Source: Mesostigma viride (taxonomy: Eukaryota > Streptophyta > Mesostigmatophyceae > Mesostigmatales > Mesostigmataceae). Taken from it: a stretch of DNA of 64,000 nucleotides. The position numbers and the translations under genes are program-made. Positions 11,476 through 23,003 of the stretch are shown piece by piece; positions within the stretch are counted from its first letter, which is position 1, and each line of letters opens with the position of its first letter. Under the pieces are notes generated by a model. The model saw only the letters and a program-made list of their open reading frames with translations, was not told the origin of the DNA and made no database searches. The stretch covers positions 1 through 64,000 of the forward strand of contig RPFO01000237.1 in assembly GCA_009746045.1 (NCBI GenBank), read 5' to 3'.

Positions 11476-11672
11476 AATAGACACGTGACTGCGTCACGTG
11501 AGCATAAGTCCTCAGTGGGAGGGGAACATGGGATGGAATGGATTAATTAATTAATTAATAGAATGGGAGAAACCCCTGTAACTAGGACCTAGATAGCTTA
11601 TACCATCCATTCCATCCCATGTTCCCCTCCCACTGAGGACTTATGCTCACGTGACGCAGTCACGTGTCTATT
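11476..11672. repeat. Perfect 67-bp inverted repeat (foldback element)
   Basis: Arms 11476-11542 and 11606-11672 are exact reverse complements over 67 bp with a 63-bp loop. Each arm holds an inner palindrome, CACGTGAC...GTCACGTG. The loop begins with TTAA repeats and the whole is embedded in TTAATTAA runs. It resembles a MITE-like foldback and has no coding content. Confidence 0.9.
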
Positions 11673-11789
11673 AGTTAATTAATTAATTAATTAATTAATC
11701 GCCACGGGGGTCCAATCTGATGTCTTCGTCGAGAGGAATAAATTAGAATGCACGCTGGCGGCGGTGATTGTCAGGTTTTATGGGCTTAA

Positions 11790-13489
11790 CCCCTAAATGG
11801 TCTGGCTGCCGATTTTCCGCCTAAAACTGAGTTACAGCCGACACGTCGGCCCCTTCTCGGGGGACCAAATGCCGCGAAAACTATTGAGAATTAGGAAACG
11901 TTTAGCTGAGAAGATCGAAAGTTTATAATTTTCCTCACAGCATGGTACTATGGTTTGCATACTTCTGACAAAGTTATAGAGGTGTTCTGGCCGGTCAAAG
12001 TACAAGGGGTCAGGGTACTTTTTCACGTACAACGTGCATTCCGGAAAACGACGACCTGGCCATGGCGGCTTGCGCCCACGCATGGCATTTACGTTTCCGT
12101 TCGAATTTTCTGACCAAACTCAGGGAATTGATTTTATACGTCCTAAAGACGATACAGGCCAATTTTTGGTTCGCGGGAATGCCATTTGATAGGTGTCGGC
12201 AGCGTTCTTGCTGGAAAAAACTGCGATCAGGCCGGACGATAGAAACGTTGACAGCAATACATTTCCGGCGTATTTTAAAGGATATATCGGTTTCTTTTTA
12301 CTTTTTATGATGATTTTTAGTCGTAAACGTGCAAGGGTGGCCAGAAATCGTCGAATCTAGCGACCATGCTGCACAACTTTGGTGTGCCGAAATGCGCCAT
12401 TTTGCGGCCACCGCCTGGGCCAAGGTAATGCCAGCCATGCCAGGTAAAGCTGAGTTATCGTTTTCTTGTCGATGTTTGACGTTTATATATACGTTCTAGC
12501 TTGTGTAGCACATTCTTTTTGTATTATTCATGCTCTTTCTTGACCATGGCCTGGCCCCTTCCTAAAACACCATTCTTAGATGCTTCCCTCAGTCAGTTGA
12601 CCTGCCATAGTGTGATGGTGATAAGTTTTAGAGGCTGCATGGGTTTGAATACCTCCATATATGTTTGTTATACATTTCCCACACACATATTGCATGAGTG
12701 TGAGGCAGTTGGCTGGTCTCTGTGGCATCATCAACCATGTACCCGGTGAGTGGAAGCTTCCCATTGTCAGCATGTGCCACCAGGTGTGCTGGCCATCACC
12801 TGGAAGGCTATAGCAGCTTAGGCCTAGTTTATCCTTGCTAGGGCAAGCTGAAATAGGCTTAAAATCACTAGTTTGTTTGTGGCTGCCTCCTAGAATGCGT
12901 GCCTTGCGTAGGGTATCCGTACCACGTTACCTACGTGCATGGACAAGGTGGCACCTGCACATAGGTGCCATGTAAGGGCAGTGTGATGATGCAGTTATGT
13001 TTCCCCATCATTGTGGAAGGGAAATGTATTGTGTGGCATGGTTGGGGGACATTTTTAGTAGGTATTAGTAGGTAGTATGCCCACCCCTACCCCCTTGGTT
13101 GCTTTTTACCAACGGTACCCCTATGGGCTGTACTGGGTGTAACTGCTGGTATACCCACCCAAATGATGACCCCAATGGCTCAAACTGTTCAGCAACTAAT
13201 TGTTTATCATCCCTGAAGTGGTAGGTGCCTAGCTCTTACAACATAATTCAAAATGCACATTCTACCAAAAATGAAAACGCTCGTCTTGACCCCCCTGACT
13301 TTGACGGCAGTTATACATGGCCTACCCTGCATATATGTAAGGTTGTGATATACCAACCCGAAGGGCAACTCATGGACATGCTTGGCCCCCAAGGACAGCC
13401 ATTGGATATGGGTGGGTTGGATGGCATCTGGTTTGCAAAATTGTGAAGTTACAGCCGATGCATCGGCAGTATTTCTGCCCATTTAGGGG
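11790..13489. mobile_element. piggyBac-like non-autonomous DNA transposon (1.7 kb)
   Basis: The ends are exact inverted repeats: TTAA|CCCCTAAATGG on the left (TTAA at 11786-11789) and CCATTTAGGGG|TTAA on the right (TTAA at 13490-13493). A second subterminal inverted match surrounds GTTACAGCCGA (11830 and 13447). TTAA duplication and C-rich termini are typical of piggyBac elements. Several frames of 60-90 residues lie inside but none shows transposase motifs, so I take it as non-autonomous or decayed. Confidence 0.65.
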
Positions 13490-13539
13490 TTAATTACCTA
13501 GCGTCAAGGATGCGTTTAAATCGTTATTAATTAATTAAT

Positions 13540-15490
13540 TAATTATCAACATCACTCCGTTGGGAGTAGATGTAGCACATAGCCCTGAGAAGGGGCATAT
13601 GGCTTTTAATACATTCTAGGCTACTTCATGCAAGGGTGGGAATGTAAGCTACCCCTGCTCTAGGTGCACCAAGGCACCTGCACCCTCATGATGTATCGCG
13701 CTATGCCCAGTTAAGGGGGAGCGTGGCATGTGGGGGAAGATCATCGTGGCTATACAGGAGCTATGGCATGGCTTCTCAGCAGAGAGTGACTCCCTGCATG
13801 GGCACAACATTACTAAATAAGGCTAGGCATCGTCTGGAGTGTGGCTCATCATAGGCACACATGTACATGACTAAAAAGGCTAGGCCTCAGCTGGTATAGT
13901 GCCTGTAGTAGGCGGGCATGTACAAGGCCACTGTCTAACTATTCTACACTACTGCTGCTGTATTCCCCTAGGCTGGGGCTGGAGTTGCTGGGGCCGCGGT
14001 GGTCGAGGGGGTCGCTTGCCAGGGCTTGTGGCCGACGTAGATGGCCGCCCCCTTCCAGTACACCGGCTGGCCCGCCTTGGTCTGCCGGAGCTGGGTGTAG
14101 GTCGGCCATAGCTCCCGTCGCCGTTGTTGCTGTGCCAGGGTCAAGTCGTCGTCCACGGTGAAGGGAGTATTCGCGAGCCGCTTGCGGCGTCTGAGAAACG
14201 AAATCTTGTCCGCTGGGCTATCAAAGATGAGAAGAAGCGGAGGCGCCCCTGCCTTACCCCGCGCGCGGGGGAGGCGGTGGGCGGTCAGCTTGATCTCACC
14301 AAGAAGGCCCATGCGTGCAAGGATTTTGCTCTCAAACGCACGTGCAAGCTTCTCGGAATTCTCACCTTCTTCCATGTCCAAGTTCTTGAGTATGGCGTTG
14401 AGGCTGCGCTTGTCGAGCTCGGCCTCCTCGCGGAGGTCAAGCGTCTGCCGCTGGAGCTGGGCTGCGACGGCGGAGGTGGTGGAGGTGGTATGTTGCTTAA
14501 GCATGTCCGCCCAGGTCGTGATGGGAGGAGCATCGCCGGCCAGGCCCGCCGGGGCTGGCTTGGCAGCAATGTCCTTCACTGCCTGGGCGGTGAGGCCTGC
14601 TGTGTTCTGCAAGACCTCGATAGCGATTGCATTATCCTTGAGGCGCTGGTCGATGTCACGGAGCTGGGCGGTGATGGAGTCGGTGGAGGGGGGAGGGGTG
14701 GAGGCGAGGAGGGTGGCGGTGGCGGTGGGGATGGTGGGAAGCTCAGCAGCCAGCGTGCCGCCAATTGCCGCCACACCTGCTGCAAGAGGGGTCACGTGCT
14801 GCTCGAAAGCTTCCTTGAGGAGGGTGCGGATGGTGGCTTCGGTGGGGAAGGTGGGGGGGGCGGTGGGGAAGCCCAGATCTCGGATTCGGAGCGTCCAACA
14901 AGGGAGCAGAGGGCGAAGCGTTGAAGCCTGGGGCGAGGCATGCGGTGAATGATTGGGAGAGCCTCGGCGGGGTCGACAAGCTTGCCGTCACCAGGCCAGC
15001 GGCCACGGTTGTGGGACGTGAGGTACACGCACAGGGCTAGAAGCGAGGCGTGATTGCCGTAATACAAGTCTTCCATGAACCAACCGGGGCTGCGCTGCCA
15101 GAAGCCGGGGCTGTTGACGTCAAAGGAGCGCTCTTCCCAGGGCGGCTCAGCAGAGCGACTGCGCTTAGGTTCAGGCGATGCTGATGGCGAGGCGAGCCCG
15201 GAAGGCTGGGCGAGCACCAGTGCACTACTAGTGTCACCGTTGCCATCTGGGCCGGTTGGCGAAGCTGCAGCCGAGGCTGCAGACGTATTTTCATTGCTAA
15301 GCGCAGCCGCCAGGCTGCGTTGCGTCGAGAGGCGTTTGCTCATCGTATATTGCGTAATAGCGTCGGAAAATTATATCAGCATGTGCGTCTTAGAAAGACG
15401 AAGCGATTGTGATATTCACAGCTGAATTCGGCGCTCAAACGTGAAAGTTATGAGCTCCGACAGCCATGGCTACCTCGTGGCTCGTGGCTC
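13540..15490 (-). mobile_element. ORF1-only LINE-like retroelement, copy B
   Basis: Inverted relative to copy A and the better preserved of the two. On the minus strand it starts near 15490 with two or three CCACGAG units, carries ORF1 (15343 down to 13968), a 3' UTR, and ends in the CTCCCAACGGAG hairpin (13553-13566) followed by a TTAA run (13528-13545). There is no reverse transcriptase frame. Confidence 0.75.
13968..15343 (-). pseudogene. ORF1-like protein, copy B, one frameshift
   Basis: Two overlapping frames (15343-14792 and about 14870-13968) cover the whole product. The N-part opens with MSKRLSTQRSLAAAL, has a PKRSRS basic motif and a Trp-rich stretch. The C-part has IRTLLKEAFEQHVTPLAAG, LRDIDQRLKDNAIAIEVLQ, ILKNLDMEEGENSEKLARAF, LLLIFDSPADKISFLRRRKR and FTVDDDLTLAQQQRRRELWP. 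The frame changes in a C-rich run near 14850-14870, so a single indel separates it from an intact reading frame. The role is inferred from L1 ORF1p-like architecture: RNA binding and trimerisation in a retrotransposon particle. Confidence 0.7.
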
Positions 15491-15629
15491 GTATGCATGT
15501 CAAAGACTATGACCGAGAATCGTTATTGGTAAAGCTTTAAAAAATTTGCTGGGTTTCGGCAAGATTTCCGTCATGATCGGTAAGACACTCTCCAGGCTCA
15601 CGGGATGCGCGTCTTATTATTCCATGGAA

Positions 15630-16098
15630 TTAATTAATTAATTATAATTAGACTCGTGCTCCCGTTGGGGAGTCACGGAGCATTAACCCCGATGGATGGA
15701 TGGATGGATGGGTGCAAACATTCCTACCGGTCTAATCTATCTACATTGGCTACATTAATTAATTAATGAATCTATCTACATTGGCTACATACTACAATAA
15801 TTAATTAACCATTTTAATTGGCTACATACTACAATAATTAATTAACCAATCTATCTACATTGGCTACATACTACATCTATCTAACAGCATTCTAACTACA
15901 ACATCTATCTAGGCAGCCGCTCGCTGCCCTAGGGGGAGCTATCTGGCGTGCCTCCCGCGGGATTGCACACGCGGGCGCTTCCCCACTGGGGGGGGCTCGT
16001 TGTCCTCTATGACCTGGGCCCACTTGGCCTTGTCCATCATCTTCTTCCAAATCACGGAGAGGCCTAGGCCCCCCATGTCCTCTACTAGCTGTTCTTTC
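15630..16098 (-). mobile_element. 5'-truncated LINE with 12-bp target duplication
   Basis: Flanked by exact direct repeats TATTCCATGGAA at 15618-15629 and 16099-16110. On the minus strand the 3' end carries CTCCCCAACGGGAGCACGAG followed by a TTAA-rich tail, the signature of target-primed reverse transcription. The same tail occurs at 32195-32441, 41985-42230 and 61363-62716. Short ATCTATCTACATTGGCTACA repeats fill the 3' UTR (15730-15910). Confidence 0.85.
15929..16098 (-). pseudogene. C-terminal end of a LINE ORF2
   Basis: The minus frame from the 5' truncation point reads EQLVEDMGGLGLSVIWKKMM, then DKAKWAQVIEDNEPPQWGSA, and stops at TAG (15929-15931). I take it as the ORF2 tail because the reading frame ends just before a LINE 3' UTR with a tail. 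No diagnostic motif remains in so short a piece. Confidence 0.45.
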
Positions 16099-16110
16099 TA
16101 TTCCATGGAA

Positions 16111-18990
16111 GGTTGTTCTTTCTTGCGCCGCTGGGCGAAGGACAACTCCGGTAATGGTACGATCGTGTGATCAACGTGACCCTATGAATGTTTCGCTTCC
16201 TTTATGGGTTATCACCGCAAGTTTTCGGCTTCGTTCCGTGCAGTTAGCGCCAGGTATAATGCCATTCCGTGCTGCGCATCGCCAGATTCCTGGCACCTTT
16301 CAGTGGTTTTTATGTACGTTGCATGGCTGGGATGTGTCAAAGCGTGACCACGTGGCATATCGTCAAGTTGTCAGGGATTTGCTGAGTGGTTTCTTGGAAG
16401 GAGATTGCTAACAGCACTCAGTTTTGTGTGAATATTGACGCGGCCTTTCTTAGCAGAGGCTTCATTGTGGTTAGAGGCTCACAAGCTTGAGTTTGTTTCT
16501 TGCCAAACAATTGCGCTGGAAAGAAAGGTGGCAGTGGTTTTTCTGAGGGGCATACTGCATGGGTGGAACTGCACGTAGGTAGGGGTTATCGTTGTCTTGT
16601 TGGCCTTTCTCCCACTAAAATGGGAGAGCCCTAATTCATATGCTAGCAAGGCAAGGTAACCATGGTAAGAAGCCTTGGCAAGCAGCATGTATGATAATTC
16701 TGCTTTCTCTGTGGACTGTCTGTTGTTACCCTTGTTGGGCAATTAGTGGATATGGCTTTCTAGGGTGTGTTTGAGCTTGGTTTTGGGATGATGCCTACAC
16801 CATAAACCTGGAATATGCTTTAGAAGTGTTGGCTAGGCATGTAGAGCTACCTGCCTCATTGTCACGGTTGTGCACACACGCAACAGGTTACCCGTGTCGA
16901 GGTAAGGCAATTAAGGGCAAATGACGTGCCCAGCCACCTCCTTGTACATTGTGGTCGAATTGGGCATGGTCAGGAGCCTTTTGGATGGCATAGGAAGTGT
17001 TAGTGTGCCTTAATACTCACTAATGCCTTCCTTATAGCGTCTGCACAGGTGGCCAACTGCCAAAATTAATAACTGCTACAGCTGAGCTCAGAATGCCACC
17101 AAACTTTGACAGTGCCTTCTATGGTCATGACAGAATTTGACTCATTGTGCTTTTCAGGCCTAATTGATGTGTTATGAGTGTGTATGGGGACGCCCCGCCT
17201 AAAAAAGCGTATTTTTGGCCCAAAAATTAATAACTCAAAGGGATGTGCTGATTTTGTTGATCCAATTAGGTAGAAACAATGTCCCATGACATTTTTATAT
17301 GGGGTGTGCTTTTTTCATGCAACTGGTTCTCCCACTGTTCTAGGCAAGATGTGCCCCGGACAGCGTTTTTTTCTATTTTTAGCTCATAGCCGGTGTATGG
17401 CTGGGGGTAGTACCCCCAACAAGTGGTGGTATGCATGCCCAAACATCATGTTTATGGTCCCCAAACATCATTCAGTGGTTGTCAGTTGCATTTCTGTAGT
17501 TAAGTATTAGGGGGGGTAAGTTTTGATATATTTCTATGGGACCCTCCCCGGGAACCGGAATTTTCCCATACACCAATATGCTCAAACGCCGGTACAGTAG
17601 AGCTCGCGGAGCTGATCATTTTGCGCCCTAGGTCGACCCCTATAACCCTTGGGACCTCAGGGTTTTGCTAGATATAGACGGAGCCTACGTGCTAGGTAGC
17701 CAGGTAGGGTCCAAGGGCCAACTTTTGGAAAATTTCAGCTTAGTGTCTGATATTTTTGTCTTGGACAACCCCCTTGTGCCCGATGGTTTTTCATATAGTT
17801 GGATATCGATCATGTTGTATATACCATTAACCCGGAAGTCAAGTGACATACTACTCAAGTTACTAGTCAAAGTCAAGGTGTTGTTGTTAGTCAAAGTCAC
17901 ATGTTTGTTGTAGTCAAAGTCCTAAAATTACGTTACTAGTGAGTTAGTTAGGTAGTAAGTTAGTTGAATCCCACGCCGCACATGGGCAGCAGACTAGCAG
18001 AGTCCAGTGAGTGTTGTGATGAGTAAAATAGGGACTAATGATAGTACTGATATAGGTATTCATTTCTACTGTATTGATCATAAGTATCGTTCAGTTCGGC
18101 CGTAAAATGTAAATCTGGGGACGGTGTTGAGTTGAGTTGAGTTGAGTAGAGTTTATTCCCGCGCCGTTGTTGTGCATTCGGCACTGTCTGGGCACTAAAG
18201 CAGCAGCTGATCCTTAAAATGTGTAGCTTGTGTCACTGGACCCGAGTGGGACCAGCGCTATAGTGGTCACGAGGGCCGACTTGTAGTCACGAGGGCCGCA
18301 TGGCCCGAGTGGCTACAAGTCGTCCCGAGCCGTGGACAAGCATCGATTGAGTCATTATGACTTCTGTACACGTACATGTCCTCGTCCTTCGGCCAGTTGC
18401 AATATAATAATGTATTTGATCCGGGACGTCACTCAATTACCTGCGCGTGCAGCAAAGCACCAATACTCGAACGTAAGGTTTCTATTTGCTTCTTGTCACG
18501 GTCGGCACCGCCTGCACACGCTGACAAGGTGCAGAACTTACAGGGGAAATCAATTCGCTTTGTTTTTCCTGCTGTAAGATATAGGATACCTAAGGCGATG
18601 GGCTTAAATGTGCTGCTACGTAGCACAGCTTGCAGCCGAGCTAATCAGGGAAATCTATGTGTTGTAAAGCCCGTTCCATGGTAGCTAATGCAGCTAGGGA
18701 GGAAACATATAGCAACTAGGGAGGAACCATATGTTTCACACTGAAGTCCGCCGAGCATGGCTCATGATCCGGCCATAGCAATATAATAATGCCCAAGGGA
18801 CGTGACGTTTTGATTCTTGCCCTCGCGACGTTGCTTGGAGGCTGCCTATTCGAAGGATCCTGCGCACGGGACTTGGTGAGTAACGTGGCCCCTTCGGTCT
18901 GCCCCGTCATTCTGAGGGCTTTGTACTCTGACTCTGTCTGACCTTATGCACGGCCTCGCTGGCAATATGCATTCTGCTCGTTGCCGCTGC
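16111..18990. other. Gene-poor stretch, nothing recognised
   Basis: Only short open frames occur (up to ~100 residues), none with a family motif. Small details are a TTGAG run at 18125-18145, AGTCAAAGTC repeats near 17865-17925, and a hairpin at 18277-18322. The AT-richer composition and lack of coding signal suggest decayed transposons or an intergenic spacer. Confidence 0.5.
18277..18322. repeat. Imperfect hairpin, 21-bp arms
   Basis: CGACTTGTAGTCACGAGGGCC pairs with the reverse complement of the stretch ending CTACAAGTCG, about 18 of 21 positions, with a GCAT loop. No poly-T follows, so there is no reason to call a terminator. Confidence 0.6.
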
Positions 18991-19046
18991 GGTTTTGGTT
19001 TGGTACCATAGCTATAAGGCTGTTGGAATAAAACGATGGTCTGGCC

Positions 19047-21755
19047 TCGACCCTCAACCCTCGAACTCGACCCTCGACCCTCCACCCTCCGCCCTACACC
19101 CTACACCCTACACCCTACACCCTACACCCTACACCCTACACCCTACACCCTACACCCTACACCCTACACCCTACACCCTACACCCTACACCCTACACCCT
19201 ACACCCTACACCCTACACCCTACACCCTACACCCTACACCCTACACCCTACACCCTACACCCTACACCCTACACCCTACACCCTACACCCTACACCCTAC
19301 ACCCTACACCCTGCACCCTGCACCCTGCACCCTGCACCCTGCACCCTGCACCCTGCACCCTGCACCCTGCACCCTGCACCCTGCACCCTGCACCCTGCAC
19401 CCTGCACCCTGCACCCTACACCCTACACCCTACACCCTACACCCTACACCCTACACCCTCGAACTCGACCCTCGACCCTCGACCCTCGACCCTCGACCCT
19501 CGACCCTCGACCCTCGACCCTCGACCCTCGACCCTCGACCCTCGACCCTCGACCCTCGACCCTCGACCCTCGACCCTCGACCCTCGACCCTCGACCCTCG
19601 ACCCTCGACCCTCGACCCTCGACCCTCGACCCTCGACCCTCGACCCTTGACCCTCAACCCTCGACCCTCGACCCTCAACCCTCGATCCTCGACCCTCCAC
19701 CCTCGACCCTCGACCCTCGACCCTGGACCCTCGAACCGCCACCCTCGAACCTCCAACCTGCAACCTCCAACCTCCAACCTCCAACCTCCAACCTCCAACC
19801 TCCAACCTCCAACCTCCAACCTCCAACCTCCAACCTCCAACCTCCAACCTCCAACCTCCAACCTCCAACCTCCAACCTCCAACCTCCAACCTCCAACCTC
19901 CAACCTCCAACCTCCAACCTCCAACCTCCAACCTCCAACCTCCAACCTCCAACCTCCAACCTCCAACCTCCAACCTCCAACCTCCAACCTCCAACCTCCA
20001 ACCTCCAACCTCCAACCTCCAACCTCCAACCTCCAACCTCCAACCTCCAACCTCCAACCTCCAACCTCCAACCTCCAACCTCCAACCTCCAACCTCCAAC
20101 CTCCAACCTCCAACCTCCAACCTCCAACCTCCAACCTCCAACCTCCAACCTCCAACCTCCAACCTCCAACCTCCAACCTCCAACCTCCAACCTCCAACCT
20201 CCAACCTCCAACCTCCAACCTCCAACCTCCAACCTCCAACCTCCAACCTCCAACCTCCAACCTCCAACCTCCAACCTCCAACCTCCAACCTCCAACCTCC
20301 AACCTCCACCCTCCACCCTCCACCCTCCACCCTCCACCCTCCACCCTCCACCCTCCACCCTCCACCCTCCACCCTCCACCCTCCACCCTCCACCCTCCAC
20401 CCTCCACCCTCCACCCTCCACCCTCCACCCTCCACCCTCCACCCTCCAACCTCCAACCTCCAACCTCCAACCTCCACCCTCCACCCTCCACCCTCCACCC
20501 TCCAAACTCCTCCCTCCAACCTCCAACCTCCAACCTCCAACCTCCAACCTCCAACCTCCAACCTCCAACCTCCAACCTCCAACCTCCAACCTCCAACCTC
20601 CAACCTCCAACCTCCAACCTCCAACCTCCAACCTCCAACCTCCAACCTCCAACCTCCAACCTCCAACCTCCAACCTCCAACCTCCAACCTCCAACCTCCA
20701 ACCTCCAACCTCCAACCTCCAACCTCCAACCTCCAACCTCCAACCTCCAACCTCCAACCTCCAACCTCCAACCTCCAACCTCCAACCTCCAACCTCCAAC
20801 CTCCAACCTCCAACCTCCAACCTCCAACCTCCAACCTCCAACCTGCAACCTCCAACCTCCAACCTCCAACCTCCAACCTCCAACCTCCAACCTCCAACCT
20901 CCAACCTCCAACCTCCAACCTCCAACCTCCAACCTCCAACCTCCAACCTCCAACCTCCAACCTCCAACCTCCAACCTCCAACCTCCAACCTCCAACCTCC
21001 AACCTCCAACCTCCAACCTCCAACCTCCAACCTCCAACCTCCAACCTCCAACCTCCAACCTCCAACCTCCAACCTCCAACCTCCAACCTCCAACCTCCAA
21101 CCTCCAACCTCCAACCTCCAACCTCCAACCTCCAACCTCCAACCTCCAACCTCCAACCTCCAACCTCCAACCTCCAACCTCCAACCTCCAACCTCCAACC
21201 TCCAACCTCCAACCTCCAACCTCCAACCTCCAACCTCCAACCTCCAACCTCCAACCTCCAACCTCCAACCTCCACCCTCCACCCTCCACCCTCCACCCTC
21301 CACCCTCCACCCTCCACCCTCCACCCTCCACCCTCCACCCTCCACCCTCCACCCTCCACCCTCCACCCTCCACCCTCCACCCTCCACCCTCCACCCTCCA
21401 CCCTCCACCCTCCACCCTCCACCCTCCAACCTCCAACCTCCAACCTCCAACCTCCAACCTCCAACCTCCACCCTCCACCCTCCACCCTCCACCCTCCAAA
21501 CTCCTCCCTCCAACCTCCAACCTCCAACCTCCAACCTCCAACCTCCAACCTCCAACCTCCAACCTCCAACCTCCAACCTCCAACCTCCAACCTCCAACCT
21601 CCAACCTCCAACCTCCAACCTCCAACCTCCAACCTCCAACCTCCAACCTCCAACTTCCAACCTCCAACCTCCAACCTCCAACCTCCAACCTCCAACCTCC
21701 AACCTCCAACCTCCAACCTCCAACCTCCAACCTCCAACCTCCAACCTCCAACCTT
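19047..21755. repeat. Heptameric satellite array
   Basis: 7-bp units in blocks: CCCTACA (about 19095-19310), CCCTGCA (to ~19415), CCCTACA, CCCTCGA (19450-19740), then CCTCCAA with two large CCTCCAC blocks (20305-20445 and 21270-21425). The marker AAACTCCTCCCTCC occurs at 20504 and again at 21498, 994 bp apart, exactly 142 heptamers. A higher-order segment was therefore duplicated. The unit has no stop in any frame, so 690-920 residue open frames on both strands are spurious. Confidence 0.95.
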
Positions 21756-21942
21756 GCTCCCTGGCCTAGACTACGCACGCATACATCATTGTATTCAATA
21801 TGTCTCGTTCTTCTTTATTCATGTCTCGGTCCTTCCTTGTCCCTCTCATCTCGGTTCGGTCTTCTCGCCCCTCTCTTACGGCCCTTGCTCGCGTGAACCC
21901 CCTCCCCCCCCCCCCCCCCCCCCCCCCCCCGTGCATGCGCAG

Positions 21943-23003
21943 CTGTCCAAGCACCACCACCACAAGTCGTCGCCCCCGCTGCTGGACAATCTGTTTGGGC
22001 CCGCGCAGGTGGCAGCTCTCAACGAGCGGATTGCGAAATCGCGGGCGGATAAAGCGTGGGCGTCGACATCGCATGGGGCGGCAAGCGCGCAGGGCCCCCA
22101 GGCTCAAAGTTATGACGCGCACGAGGAGGCAGGGGCTGCAACGACACACACCCTGCAGGGTCATGCGGTGCCCGTCGCGCAGGGTGGCTCGCAGGAGTGG
22201 GACATACACTCGCTGGTGGACACGGCGTTCGCCATGGCAGAGCGTGCGCGCGTAGACGCGGACACCACGCACGACGCGCAGGTGGACGCGGCGCAGGGGG
22301 ATGACATGATGGCCGACTATGCTGAGGCGGGCGCGACGGGCAGGGCACCCAGCGCGCCGATGGAGGTGGATCCGGGGAAGGGTGACAACCCAATGGATGC
22401 GGGGTCCCGCTCTGCTGATGCTCCCGTGGGTGAAGAGCAGCACGCCACACACAAAGGGGGGAAGGAGCACGCCACACACAAAGAGGGGGAGGAGCACGCC
22501 ACAACCATGGGGGGGGAGGAGCACGCCACACACAAAGGGGGGAGGAGCACGCCACACACAAAGGGGGGGACGAGCCCAGCGGCCCGGTGGGTGCGGGGGA
22601 GGGTGACAACCAGGTCGACCGGTTGGACTCAAGACTGGAGCCCAGTGAGGATCGGTTTGATGGACAGCAAGTGTTGGGCCACGGGTTGAGTGCACGCCGT
22701 GGGGGCCACAATTCGGAGGGGGACCGCTCATTGGATGCGATCACGTTGGAGCATGCTGGGGATGCGTTCGATAAGGTGAACCGTACGGTAGATGCGCTGG
22801 AGCAGGAGCTGCTTGCGAGGGTCGACGAGCTCGAACGCGCGGTGCGGGTGCTGCAGCTGGACAACAAGGACCTGCGGCGCAGCGTACACGTGCTGTGGGA
22901 GGAGCTGAAGGAGCGGGGGACATGGCCTGCGAATAGAATTGAAGAGGCGGGGATACGGCCTGTAGGTCATGCATGGCGATATAGTATCATGCGAATAGAA
23001 TAG
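21943..23003 (+). CDS. Unknown protein exon with EEHATHKG repeats and a C-terminal coiled coil (frame broken)
   Basis: I do not recognise the family. A poly-C tract and GCGCAG form a good acceptor before 21943. The frame then reads LSKHHHHKSSPPLLDNLFGP, AALNERIAKSRADKAWAST and an acidic, Ala/Gly-rich middle. Near 22436-22575 is a minisatellite coding GEEHATHKG-like units. Inside it a G-run loses a base (about 22540), and the frame that continues is the one giving EGDNQVDRLDSRLEPSEDRF, then the heptad-rich FDKVNRTVDALEQELLARV and ERAVRVLQLDNKDLRRSVHV. Stop at 23003. The coiled coil and matching composition on both sides of the shift argue for one real exon with a homopolymer indel or assembly error. 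Whether it belongs to the GT29 gene downstream is unknown. Confidence 0.5.

Noticed and set aside
14124-14952. 265-residue plus-strand frames opposite copy B ORF1
   Set aside because: The minus strand has clear homology to copies A and D; the plus frames are shadows of GC-rich coding DNA.
16154-16411. 85-residue frame as a gene
   Set aside because: No family motif, no splice context and no neighbour support.
18995-21896. Open frames of 690-920 residues on both strands in the heptamer array
   Set aside because: Stop-free 7-bp repeat; open on both strands and in several frames, so no evidence for a protein.
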